From positions 1 through 50,094 of the forward strand of contig CAUHML010000019.1 of assembly GCA_959606905.1 (NCBI GenBank): DNA of 50,094 nucleotides. The letters run 5' to 3'. The translations under genes were made by a program, and so were the position numbers. Shown piece after piece: positions 25,198 to 34,215 of this stretch; position 1 is the stretch's first letter; each line of letters starts with the position of its first letter. This DNA comes from an uncultured Bacteroides sp. GTDB taxonomy: Bacteria; Bacteroidota; Bacteroidia; Bacteroidales; Bacteroidaceae. The notes under the pieces are model-generated. The model was not told where the DNA came from. It ran no database searches and saw only the letters and a program-made list of their open reading frames with translations.

Positions 25198-26185
25198 ACT
25201 CTATGGCAAATTCTTCGTCATCAATCAGCGTATTGATATTGCGTTGCATGGTCATGCTTCCTTCAACTCTGTAATGCGCCGTGTATCCCTGAGTTTCCCA
25301 TGGATCTACAAATGTATAATTAAGTTCTCTTATCGTAACGGTTCTGCGCATCAGGGCAGGCCGTGAGGCATCCATCATTTCAGAAATCTCATACGTTGCT
25401 TGCTTCTTCGATTCAAATTCAATGTTTGGATTTTCTGCCCTCAACTCTACCGTACCTTTCATTTTGTCATCCGGGTCCTGATTAAATGTCGCATAAATTT
25501 TGAATTTTCTACGGTCGGTTCTTTTTTCTTTTATAGCACCCGCATAGAAGAATATGGTATTTTCGTCAACCACGTATGCTTCACGAGTGTCAACTACAAG
25601 TGGTTTGTTGGTATCTTCGGGAAAAACATTCAAAGCCGTGGTTCCATAGTTTCCCGAGAAATCATTGAAAGGAGTTATCCATAGTAGAGCGTTGTTGAAA
25701 TTTTTTCGTGGATGAGAGGTATAATTATAAGAAGGATCATCCTTTATGATAAGGGGCAAAACCCACTTCTCCGACAAATCAAGCCCGTTAAAATTAAAAT
25801 TGATATCCATCAGAGCCTGACATTCTCCGGCCGGAATATGTATGTCATAATTCGGAATAGAATAAAAATTCTCGGGTAACTGTTTGTAGTACAAATCTTC
25901 CCGTTCATAGTAATGTTCATAGTTATAGATGTCGAGTGTATCGTTATCTATACCTACATGTACATCAATGTCTTTATTATTCATCGTGGAACCGGCCACT
26001 ATAAGAGGAAGACGATAGGGAGAAGGTTGTCCCTTTCTATACTTCAAACGGATACGAGATACGGTAGATGTAGGAGCTTTGAACGAAACATAGTGTTCAT
26101 ATTGCTCATCTGAATAAAATTCGCTGCAAGAACTCAGCATTACAAGTAACGTAACCAAAAGCAAAGAGATATTTTTTTTCTTCAT
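25193..26185 (-). CDS. Polysaccharide-locus lipoprotein with DUF1735/BT_3987-like N-terminal region
   Basis: The 330-residue precursor has a lipoprotein signal, MKKKNISLLLVTLLVMLSSC, with Cys20. After a SEFYSDEQYEHYVSFKAP opening the N-terminal region (about 25-150) resembles the DUF1735 beta-sandwich found in Bacteroides surface glycan-binding proteins, and the C-terminal region (about 170-330) resembles the DUF4973/DUF4361 type. Such proteins follow susC-susD and are thought to be surface lipoproteins that bind the glycan. It starts 21 bp after susD and its stop codon lies in a 35-bp hairpin. No catalytic motif is seen. Assignment to the domain families is by eye and moderate. Confidence 0.7.
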   Translation of the reverse strand: MKKKNISLLLVTLLVMLSSCSEFYSDEQYEHYVSFKAPTSTVSRIRLKYRKGQPSPYRLPLIVAGSTMNNKDIDVHVGIDNDTLDIYNYEHYYEREDLYYKQLPENFYSIPNYDIHIPAGECQALMDINFNFNGLDLSEKWVLPLIIKDDPSYNYTSHPRKNFNNALLWITPFNDFSGNYGTTALNVFPEDTNKPLVVDTREAYVVDENTIFFYAGAIKEKRTDRRKFKIYATFNQDPDDKMKGTVELRAENPNIEFESKKQATYEISEMMDASRPALMRRTVTIRELNYTFVDPWETQGYTAHYRVEGSMTMQRNINTLIDDEEFAIEW

Positions 26186-26206
26186 AATCGTTTTTTTTAA
26201 TAGTAA

Positions 26207-28228
26207 TTACTTTTCACTCTGCCAACCCGGGTTTTGAGTCAATCTCACATTTTTTTCCAACTCGGAGCGGTCGATAGGCCAAAAATAAGTTTTCTCGGCA
26301 AAACAGGTCAAAACATCAGAAACAGGAACCGGTTTATAGAACAAGTCGCGTTCTCCTTTTGTCATAAAAACATTACATCCGTACATAGGCAGAGATTCTT
26401 CATCTTTAGCGTCTTTCCAACGTCTCAAGTCAAAATAGCGTTGTCCCTCAGCCACAAGTTCAATCTGACGTTCGCGTTTGATCTTTTTACGAAACAGTTC
26501 CTTGTTGGCATACTCTTCTGGGCTAAAATCAGGTATTCCAGCGCGGATTCTTACAGGCTGCACTCCTTTCTTCAGTTCATCCACATCACGTGAAATGCTA
26601 TGAGTGCCGGAGTTGTCCCAAGTCTCAATCTGGTATGAACCGTCAAGTTCATTCAATGCTTCGGCATACATCAACAAGATATCGGCATATCTTATCAGGG
26701 GATCTGCCTTCTTTGAGATATGAGAAAATTCACCATTTATGTTCTTGTCATCATTGGTGTCTGTTGGACGTACATACTTCATCAATCCTATGCCGGTTTG
26801 AAGCCAGTTTAGGCTATTGGACATACCTTCCGTCTCGCCCCGATAATACCAGCTTCTATAAGGACCTCTATCACTGCTCTGTGTTGCATTTGTCAACCAC
26901 CAAGTTACTCCGTTGTATGCTACCGATGCATAGAATCGGGGTTCTCGATTGGCATATTGAAGCGATACATTTTCTTCTAGAGGTTTATAAAGTCCTTTGC
27001 TCACATCACTTGCGGTGACAAAGCCGGTAACTCTTTGTGAAGAACCGTCTCCGCGACCTATTTCAATATCTTTGCCCGGAATATCTTTACCATCTTTCAT
27101 ATAATAGGCATCACATTGTTTCTGCGTCACACAAGTTGTATTGTTTCCTTTGGCTTTACTGACCGGAAGTTGATAAAAGACCATATAGTTTACTCCATAA
27201 CTGCCCTGATTGTTTCCTCGTGTAAATATCAATTCGGGATTTTCTACTGTTGACAGTTCACCATTAAAGACTGAACGGTATGATTCAAACGGGTCTATGT
27301 CTTTATATCCGTTGGGCCAGGATTTTGTTGAAAAATTGCCGTCGTCATATGGTGGCAGTGTAACTGGATACCCGTCAAACCCTTCAGTACGTTTATAGGC
27401 TACATACAAATTATAGGCTTTAAGGTCAATCACGTCTTTTGCCGCAGCAGCTGCCCTTGCCCATTTCTTTTCATCATAGGCAGCAGCAAGAAGTCGGTTG
27501 CCTTTGTCATCCACCAACTTTTCGGCATATCCATCGGTGTTACCGTTCATTAACGGACTGGCTGCATATAATAGTGCTTTAGCACGTACAGCCAAAGCAG
27601 CACCTCTTGTGGGACGTGACACAGACATCAGTTCGCGTTTCAAAGGAAGATCCTTTGCTGCTAAGGCCATTTCTGAAGCAATGTAATCGGCACACTCATC
27701 GTAAGTGTTGCGAGGTATTGAAAGAGCTTCATAACTGTCAGTGTAATCCTGGCCCTCTTCTGGTACAATGGGCACAGGACCATATTTCTGTAATAGTTTC
27801 CAGTAATAATAAGCACGCACAAAGCGGGCCTGAGCTTTATAGTCTGCCCGTTCCTCCGAGGTCAGTTCATTACACATATCCACATTCTGGATAAAGATAG
27901 CGGCTTGACGTATTCCCTGATAACTGTATTTCCATGTATACGGCCATTGCTCTTCACCATAAGTCACTTCTTTAAAGCTTTTGTAAATGGGATTATATAT
28001 ATCATCACTGAAATTAAACGGATTTGAGCCGGTGATACTAATATCGGCAAATTCGCTGTTTGTCAAGTAACTGTATGCATTGGCAAGCCATTGTTCCGTA
28101 TAGGTTTCATCGGTAAAGACTTCTTCCAGTGACATTCTGTCCTTGGTATCGGTATTCACATCAAGATAATTACACGAAGCCATACTCAAGCCTGTTGCAA
28201 TCAATAATATATTTCTTATAAGTTTCAT
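26207..28228 (-). CDS. SusD/RagB-family outer-membrane glycan-binding lipoprotein
   Basis: The 673-residue lipoprotein starts MKLIRNILLIATGLSMASC with Cys19 and NYLDVNTDTKDRMSLEEVF, the usual SusD opening. The SusD-like N-terminal TPR region includes RADYKAQARFVRAYYYWKLL near residue 135 with the typical tyrosine-rich helix, and the RagB/SusD C-terminal region has RYADILLMYAEALNEL and KIKRERQIELVAEGQRYFDLRRW near the end. It caps the SusC channel and binds the oligosaccharide at the cell surface. It is longer than many family members (500-600). The gene is 16 bp downstream of susC. Confidence 0.96.
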   Translation of the reverse strand: MKLIRNILLIATGLSMASCNYLDVNTDTKDRMSLEEVFTDETYTEQWLANAYSYLTNSEFADISITGSNPFNFSDDIYNPIYKSFKEVTYGEEQWPYTWKYSYQGIRQAAIFIQNVDMCNELTSEERADYKAQARFVRAYYYWKLLQKYGPVPIVPEEGQDYTDSYEALSIPRNTYDECADYIASEMALAAKDLPLKRELMSVSRPTRGAALAVRAKALLYAASPLMNGNTDGYAEKLVDDKGNRLLAAAYDEKKWARAAAAAKDVIDLKAYNLYVAYKRTEGFDGYPVTLPPYDDGNFSTKSWPNGYKDIDPFESYRSVFNGELSTVENPELIFTRGNNQGSYGVNYMVFYQLPVSKAKGNNTTCVTQKQCDAYYMKDGKDIPGKDIEIGRGDGSSQRVTGFVTASDVSKGLYKPLEENVSLQYANREPRFYASVAYNGVTWWLTNATQSSDRGPYRSWYYRGETEGMSNSLNWLQTGIGLMKYVRPTDTNDDKNINGEFSHISKKADPLIRYADILLMYAEALNELDGSYQIETWDNSGTHSISRDVDELKKGVQPVRIRAGIPDFSPEEYANKELFRKKIKRERQIELVAEGQRYFDLRRWKDAKDEESLPMYGCNVFMTKGERDLFYKPVPVSDVLTCFAEKTYFWPIDRSELEKNVRLTQNPGWQSEK

Positions 28229-28244
28229 ATTCGTAAGTGTTTCT

Positions 28245-31200
28245 TTATAAACTAATATTCAGACCAAATGTAACAGATTTAGTAATGGGATAGAAGCTAC
28301 CGTCGTTGCTTCTTGGTTCTGGATCCCACAATTTGAATTTAGAGAAAGTCAACAAGTTCGTTCCAGTAAAGAATAGTCTTATTTTACTAAAACGTATCTT
28401 GCTTACTATATTTTTGGGTAAAGTGTATCCTATTTCTACTGTCTTAAGACGAAGATAAGAACCGTTTCTCAACCAATGTGTGGAATACTGGTTGTTGTTC
28501 ACATTATTTTCTCCTCCAAATTTAAGTCTCGGATATACGGCATTCGGATTTTCGGTTGCCGGGTCGCCCGAAATATCTCTTGAAATCCAGCGGCTTGAAT
28601 TGACAACATCCGTAGATACATTTCCCCAAGTTCCGCGGCTGAAAGGATGCACCAATACACCGTTGATGAAGAAAGAAGATTTACCGGTTCCTTGGAAATG
28701 GACACTTGCGTCAAGCCCCTTCCAATTGGCAGAAATACCCATACCATAAACGAAACTCGGTCTGTTGGTGTTTCCTACAGCCACGCGGTCATTATTGTTT
28801 ATCACTCCATCACCGTTCACATCCTTGTATTTGATATCTCCCGGTTCAACGCTTCCCCAAGTATTCTGTGTAGGACTGTTTCTTATGTCGTCCCAGTCCT
28901 TGAACAATCCGAGAGCAATCAATCCTCTTGACTGGCTTACACTGAAACCTGTTTCATACAAATAAGGATATAGCTTATGGCCTTCATCTTTTTCAAGAAT
29001 TTCATTATCACTATAAGTAGCATTAGCTCTGATGGTAAGGCTCACGTTTCCGATGTTCTGATTGAATGAAAAGTTACCGTCCCAACCTCTGTTAATTACG
29101 CTTCCTACATTAGCATAAGGCTTGTCACCATCATAAAGTCCCACAGTAAGAGGCAATGAACCTCTTGACATGAAAATGCCGGTTCTTTTTTCATTGAAAT
29201 AATCTACGGTAAGAGAAAAACGTTCGTTGAACAATACGAGGTCCAAACCAATATCATGCTTCTTGGCTATTTCCCAGCTTATACCGTTTGATGCCACACT
29301 TGTATAAGTAAGTCCGTTATAACTTTGGTTAAAGCCAAAATCGGCCCATTGATAGTTCTTGAAACTTCCGATAGTGTACATATAAGGGAAACGTACCGAT
29401 ACATTGTCATTACCTACTTTACCCCAGGAATAACGTACCTTAAACATATTCAGCCATTTGAAATTATTCTGTATAAACGGTTCTTCTGCTATATTCCATG
29501 CCATAGAGAAAGCTGGGAAAAAACCAAACTGATTACCTACAGCAAAGTTTTCGGATCCCGTATAACCGAAGTTGAAATTAACAAAGTAACGATATTTCCA
29601 GTTATAGGTGAAGCGTCCTGAGAATCCCTGATGACGAACGGGAACACTATTCTTCAAATCGTCACCCAGATTATAAGTACGTATTTTTGAATCCTGATTA
29701 TACTTCAATACAGAACCTACATGATGATGTTTGTTGAAAACACGGTTATAATGCAACTCTGCCTCAAAGAATTCATGACGGTCGCCACTACCTCCTGCAC
29801 TTTGTGTCATCTTTTGCTCCTCATTCAGTCGCTTGAAGACCAAATTACCTTCACTGTCTCTGAAACGTTCCGCTTTCCATCTTTCCGGCGCTTTCAACTT
29901 GTTTATATAATTAGAGTTGTTTGTGTCGTAGCCAAAACGTCCGATAAACTTCAATCCTTCGGTTATGAAATCGAGTTTCTGATTTAAGGTCACGTTGGTC
30001 TGTATTTGGTTAGTCCAGTTTTGTCTGTAACCAGTCTGTGTAGACGCAATCCAAGGATTGTCACGATAATTTTCGTTATATTCTGATGCCGGGAAATAAC
30101 CGTTCGAATAAACTTTAGGAATGGACACCGGAGTCTGTCCCATAAGGCTGTTCCACACAAGCGACGAACCTCGTCCGGTATCATTTACCTTTTTCAACAT
30201 TCCGGATATGCCGACATTTAATAAAGTAGATTTAGTAATGTCTATATCCGCATTCATTCGATAGTTCCATCTGCGGGCATTGGCATTGGTATTATATTGC
30301 TTTTCAATTTCTTTATCCGTTTTATACATACCTTCTTCTTCCACATAGCTGGCAGATACAAAATAACGTGTGTTTGTACTACCACCGGTGATGTTGAGTG
30401 AAGCCTTGTATGTCATGGCTCCTTTCTTCAAAATCTCATCCATCCAGTCTACGTTAGGCAGTAAATCAGGGTCGAGTCCGTTCTTCAATATATACAGTTC
30501 ATCAGGCTGATAAACCGGTTCTTCGTTTCTTGTGATTCTTGCCTCATTTATCAAAGATGCGTAAGTGGGTCCATCTATAAATTCCGGTGTTATGGTTCTG
30601 GTATTATAAGAAGTTTCCGCCTTGGCAGATATGGTAATCTTACTGGGTTTACCATGTTTGGTAGTTATCAATACCACACCGTTTGCACCACGGGCACCAT
30701 AAATGGCGGTTTCTGAAGCATCTTTCAATACTTGAAACGATTCAATATCTTCAATACTGATATCATCCATATCTCTTTCAAAACCATCGACAAGTACAAG
30801 GGCACTTGTTTTGGCACCAAAAGTAGAAATACCACGGATCCAGAATTCGGAAGTATTTTGGCCCGGTGCTCCACTGCTCTGCATGGATAATACACCGGGA
30901 ACATTTCCTGCCAAGGCATTAACAAGATTTCCTGAAGGAGAAACATTCAGATGTGCTATATTAGCAGAAGAAACAGCTCCTGTAACGGTTATCTTTTTCT
31001 GTTCTCCTGTTCCGGTAATCACAACTTCATCCAATACACTAGATTTTGACTCTTGCATTATCACAGTCAGTGTTTTCTTATCTTTTATAAGTATCTCCTG
31101 ACTCTCAAAACCAATGTATGAAACGATAAGACGTTGATATAACTCCACCTTTATCTTGAATTTTCCGTCAATATTGGTTATCACACCAAGTCCAGGCACA

Positions 31201-31367
31201 TTCTTTACTACAATATTAGCACCTATAAGAGGATCTTTATTTGAATCGAGTACAATACCTGATACTTCTATTTCTTTTACGTCTGCATGATTTTGTGCCG
31301 TTGCCTGAAACATCAGCATAAACATACAAAAGAAAATAATAATAATGTTTTTCATTCGAGGTAACAT
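28245..31367 (-). CDS. SusC/RagA-family TonB-dependent outer-membrane transporter
   Basis: The 1040-residue protein has a signal peptide (from Met5, KNIIIIFFCMFMLMFQATAQ), a carboxypeptidase-regulatory-like domain (VSGIVLDSNKDPLIGANIVVK, about 35-110), a TonB-box-like LDEVVITGTGEQKK near residue 115 and a Plug domain with GVLSMQSSGAPGQNTSEFWIRG and VLVDGFERDMDDISIEDIESF. The rest is a 22-strand barrel rich in alternating aromatic residues and ends NISL. With SusD it imports a glycan fragment across the outer membrane using TonB energy. Translation could start at 31367 or at the Met codon 12 bp later; the latter gives a neater signal peptide. No anti-sigma-binding extension is seen, consistent with control by the nearby hybrid regulator. 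Confidence 0.96.
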   Translation of the reverse strand: MLPRMKNIIIIFFCMFMLMFQATAQNHADVKEIEVSGIVLDSNKDPLIGANIVVKNVPGLGVITNIDGKFKIKVELYQRLIVSYIGFESQEILIKDKKTLTVIMQESKSSVLDEVVITGTGEQKKITVTGAVSSANIAHLNVSPSGNLVNALAGNVPGVLSMQSSGAPGQNTSEFWIRGISTFGAKTSALVLVDGFERDMDDISIEDIESFQVLKDASETAIYGARGANGVVLITTKHGKPSKITISAKAETSYNTRTITPEFIDGPTYASLINEARITRNEEPVYQPDELYILKNGLDPDLLPNVDWMDEILKKGAMTYKASLNITGGSTNTRYFVSASYVEEEGMYKTDKEIEKQYNTNANARRWNYRMNADIDITKSTLLNVGISGMLKKVNDTGRGSSLVWNSLMGQTPVSIPKVYSNGYFPASEYNENYRDNPWIASTQTGYRQNWTNQIQTNVTLNQKLDFITEGLKFIGRFGYDTNNSNYINKLKAPERWKAERFRDSEGNLVFKRLNEEQKMTQSAGGSGDRHEFFEAELHYNRVFNKHHHVGSVLKYNQDSKIRTYNLGDDLKNSVPVRHQGFSGRFTYNWKYRYFVNFNFGYTGSENFAVGNQFGFFPAFSMAWNIAEEPFIQNNFKWLNMFKVRYSWGKVGNDNVSVRFPYMYTIGSFKNYQWADFGFNQSYNGLTYTSVASNGISWEIAKKHDIGLDLVLFNERFSLTVDYFNEKRTGIFMSRGSLPLTVGLYDGDKPYANVGSVINRGWDGNFSFNQNIGNVSLTIRANATYSDNEILEKDEGHKLYPYLYETGFSVSQSRGLIALGLFKDWDDIRNSPTQNTWGSVEPGDIKYKDVNGDGVINNNDRVAVGNTNRPSFVYGMGISANWKGLDASVHFQGTGKSSFFINGVLVHPFSRGTWGNVSTDVVNSSRWISRDISGDPATENPNAVYPRLKFGGENNVNNNQYSTHWLRNGSYLRLKTVEIGYTLPKNIVSKIRFSKIRLFFTGTNLLTFSKFKLWDPEPRSNDGSFYPITKSVTFGLNISL

Positions 31368-31382
31368 TTTAATATTAAAAAT

Positions 31383-32741
31383 TTATTCATCTTTCGCTAT
31401 ATTTCTAATTCTATAGTTTTCGATATCACCAATGTAAAATATCTTATTTACTTCATCGTAGTGTATTCCGAAAGGATAATTAAAGCGCGCCTCTTGCCTT
31501 AAATCACCATCTACATAACCATTAGGGTTATTGTTAACCCCCTGACTGCCACGACCGGCGTATGTGTGTACAAATCCTTCGGGAGTTACATAACGAATAC
31601 AGTGTATCGAAGAGTCTGTGAAATAAAAATCGTAAATATCATCTTTGCCCTCTTTTATATATTGCTCGTTTTTTATGAATACGCCTTGTGCCGGATTACC
31701 TAACTTGGCATTTGTTCCTTGACCGTCAAGCCATCCTTCCTGTTTTTGTTGACCACATAATATACTGGCGGTTAAAAGCGTCTTGTTCTTCCAGTCATAG
31801 GGTATTTTCAATATTGTCTTCCATTGGGAGAATGAGATATAAGCGTAATTGCCCGACGGATGCATAAAGATAAAAAACATCGGTTCGCCATCTCCTAAGG
31901 CATATAAAACCTTTTCTTCTTTTGTTTGCATATCAAAACGGATAAGTTCTCCGGTCTTTCTCTTTACATAATATAACTCCCCGTTGGGATGTACCGCAAC
32001 AGAAACGATTTTTCTTCCGATAACAAGAGGTTGTGGTTTCTTAAAACCGTTTGCTCTGGTAGTATAAGAAATACCTATGGCATTTTCAGTATCCTGCTGA
32101 TTTGTAATCAACATAGTGTCACCGCTTAAAGTGAAATCTATGGTACGAATACTTTCCCAGTTACCCTGTCCTTTGGTCAATAATGTTGAGACTTCCTTCT
32201 TTTTTAAATCCAGTACTCTGATACTTGTCCCGCCATACCTGTTTCCATCGACCACATAAAGTACGTTTGGGTCTTTCGGGTCAACAGTCATATATCCCGG
32301 ACCAGAAAAGCCGGCCTCTTTAAATGAACCATCCTGAACCTTTACTTTACCGGTTTCATCCACATAGCCGGCTACGGTTCCGACAATCGTTTTGGAAACA
32401 TAATTGAATTTCTCTGCCGCAGTAATGGGGTCTTGCCCTTTTATGCTTACTTCAATAGTTCCTTCTGAGGCTTTGAAAGGAACCATACAATATATAATAT
32501 TTCCATTACTACCTATAACCTTGGCTGGTAAACCGCCGATTTTTACCTTTATATCATCTGTATTACTTCCAAAGTTATTTCCTTGGATATACAATCTTGT
32601 GCGAGCTCCTCCTTCCGTAGGTTCAAAACCTGTAATTTGAACCGGTTTTGAAGGATCGTGAATTGTACTAGTTGTAGTAGTTTCATCTTTACAACCAATA
32701 ATCAATAAAGAAATTAGGAAAAAAATTAATGTATTTCTCAT
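31383..32741 (-). CDS. IPT/TIG-NHL repeat surface lipoprotein of the polysaccharide locus
   Basis: The 452-residue precursor has a lipoprotein signal ending IIGC with Cys17. Residues about 32-120 form an IPT/TIG immunoglobulin-like domain (VQITGFEPTEGGARTRLYIQG, YCMVPFKASEGTIEVSIKG). The rest looks like a six-bladed NHL-type propeller: GPGYMTVDPKDPNVLYVVDG, GKLGNPAQGVF-like repeat context, VTPEGFVHTYAGRGSQG and NYPFGIHYDEVNKIFYIGD ending NYRIRNIA. Such proteins are frequent upstream of susC in certain Bacteroides loci and are thought to bind glycan at the surface; their ligand is generally unknown. It starts the susCD part of the operon, 16 bp before susC, after a 251-bp gap. Confidence 0.85.
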   Translation of the reverse strand: MRNTLIFFLISLLIIGCKDETTTTSTIHDPSKPVQITGFEPTEGGARTRLYIQGNNFGSNTDDIKVKIGGLPAKVIGSNGNIIYCMVPFKASEGTIEVSIKGQDPITAAEKFNYVSKTIVGTVAGYVDETGKVKVQDGSFKEAGFSGPGYMTVDPKDPNVLYVVDGNRYGGTSIRVLDLKKKEVSTLLTKGQGNWESIRTIDFTLSGDTMLITNQQDTENAIGISYTTRANGFKKPQPLVIGRKIVSVAVHPNGELYYVKRKTGELIRFDMQTKEEKVLYALGDGEPMFFIFMHPSGNYAYISFSQWKTILKIPYDWKNKTLLTASILCGQQKQEGWLDGQGTNAKLGNPAQGVFIKNEQYIKEGKDDIYDFYFTDSSIHCIRYVTPEGFVHTYAGRGSQGVNNNPNGYVDGDLRQEARFNYPFGIHYDEVNKIFYIGDIENYRIRNIAKDE

Positions 32742-32772
32742 AAAGTTTAAATATTACATGAGTTCGTGATAA

Positions 32773-32928
32773 TTTCAAAATAGAATAAGCCGATTTTTCA
32801 GGTTAAAAGGTCTGATTTCGGATAATGCGCTCGAATCTCTGATTCTGACCGAAAACATGCAACAGGATATTGCAAATGCTGTAAAAGATTTTTTCTTACT
32901 TAAAATAAATGTTTTCTGTTTCATATAA
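32773..32928 (+). pseudogene. Coding-like plus-strand fragment in the gap before the IPT/NHL gene
   Basis: The 251-bp gap 32742-32992 holds one plus-strand frame open for 51 codons without a proper start. Its middle (SDNALESLILTENMQQDIAN then AVKDFF) has the amphipathic, balanced composition of a real helical protein and is richer in GC than the AT-rich surroundings. I do not recognise the family. It could be the tail of a lost gene left by rearrangement, or chance. No good promoter box was found in the gap. Confidence 0.2.
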
Positions 32929-32992
32929 CTTGAATTTAAGATTAAATATTAAATAATGGAATGAAAGTTTTTTCTCTGTTTTATATATTACT

Positions 32993-34213
32993 TCAATACT
33001 CAACTTTATAGTCTTTTCTGCTTGGTTTACCGCTCCAGATCTTGCAAGAAGTCCATTCTTCAAAACTATTTGTCCAAAAGTAATCATCTGCCGGAAGTCC
33101 CAGTGCTAAAAAACCAAGTGTTGCCATATACAAACTACCGGTAGTAGTATAATAATCAGCCAATTCAGGTTGATGACCATTAAATCCCAGTACCAACCAG
33201 CCGTTTTTGTCGAAATTCTGATTACCGTCGTACATATTCACAAATACGGCAGTGAGCGCACAACGTACTTGTGCAGGATGTATATAAGAAGGCAGTATTT
33301 TCATCAATGCTACTTGTGATAAGCTTTGAAATGCCCCTGTACGATAAGTAGCCGAACGTCCAAAAGCCGGAAAAACTCCGTCAGGCATTATCATACGCTC
33401 AGAAAAATCAGAATGGCGTATCATCCTTTTAACAGCTGTATTATATTGCCTTTCCGAGACTATTTTTTTTTCCTTTAATACCTGATAAATGTCTACCAGC
33501 ATGGGATGAATAACATAATCATTATAATAATCCATAGAGAAACTTGGTCCGTCACTATACCAGCCGTCACCCACATACCATTCTTCTATTTTTTTACAAG
33601 CTAAGAATACTTTAGCTTGATCAACTTGTTCACCGACTTTCAACAAAAAAGTTTCTATGATAGCCGCAAATAACAAATGATTATTATACACGGGTTTATT
33701 TCTACGGAGTGACTTAAATGCGGTCACATATCTTTGTTTGGTGAGCGTATCCAGTGGCTCCCATAAAGCCTTGGGGGCACGTAGAAAAGCTTGTGCTAAA
33801 TAAGCTGCATCTACAGTGGGCTGATAATTGCGGGTAAAGTTCAGACAATCGGGAGATTCGGGAGAAACACCATTTTTCAGTCCTTTAAGTACTGAAGTTC
33901 TAAAACTTTTCCTTAGTTTACACTCTTCTGTATTGTCATCAGGTAAAGCCAACCAAGGAGCAATGCCGGCAAGTGTTCTTCCTACAGCCTCTAAGTAGGT
34001 AACGTCACGTGGATTACCATAGAAATTTTTTCCGGTCTCTACGGGCATGTTGGCCTCCAATGTTCCCTTGGCTAAATTGTCAATAACCGGTGAGGCTATA
34101 CGACACAAATACTTTACCCATAACTCGCGGTCTTGCGCACCTGTACGCTTTGAAGCTACCATAGAGCTGAAGGAACAAATGCAAAATAGTATAAAAAGAA
34201 TTTTACGCTTCAT
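32993..34213 (-). CDS. DUF2264-family protein, candidate beta-glucuronidase-type glycoside hydrolase
   Basis: The 406-residue protein has a signal peptide (MKRKILFILFCICSFSSMVA). It matches DUF2264 (PF10022) along its length: YLEAVGRTLAGIAPWLALPDD near residue 74, NNHLLFAAIIETFLL near 182, DGWYSDGPSFSMDYYNDYVI near 216 and DGVFPAFGRSATYRTGAFQSL near 280. The alternating helices suggest an (alpha/alpha)6 fold. From memory, CAZy family GH154 beta-glucuronidases belong to this family; I could not verify this. It starts 2 bp after the GH88 gene, so the two enzymes are surely co-expressed and probably act on the same uronic-acid-containing glycan in the periplasm. Confidence 0.78.
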   Translation of the reverse strand: MKRKILFILFCICSFSSMVASKRTGAQDRELWVKYLCRIASPVIDNLAKGTLEANMPVETGKNFYGNPRDVTYLEAVGRTLAGIAPWLALPDDNTEECKLRKSFRTSVLKGLKNGVSPESPDCLNFTRNYQPTVDAAYLAQAFLRAPKALWEPLDTLTKQRYVTAFKSLRRNKPVYNNHLLFAAIIETFLLKVGEQVDQAKVFLACKKIEEWYVGDGWYSDGPSFSMDYYNDYVIHPMLVDIYQVLKEKKIVSERQYNTAVKRMIRHSDFSERMIMPDGVFPAFGRSATYRTGAFQSLSQVALMKILPSYIHPAQVRCALTAVFVNMYDGNQNFDKNGWLVLGFNGHQPELADYYTTTGSLYMATLGFLALGLPADDYFWTNSFEEWTSCKIWSGKPSRKDYKVEY

Positions 34214-34215
34214 AA

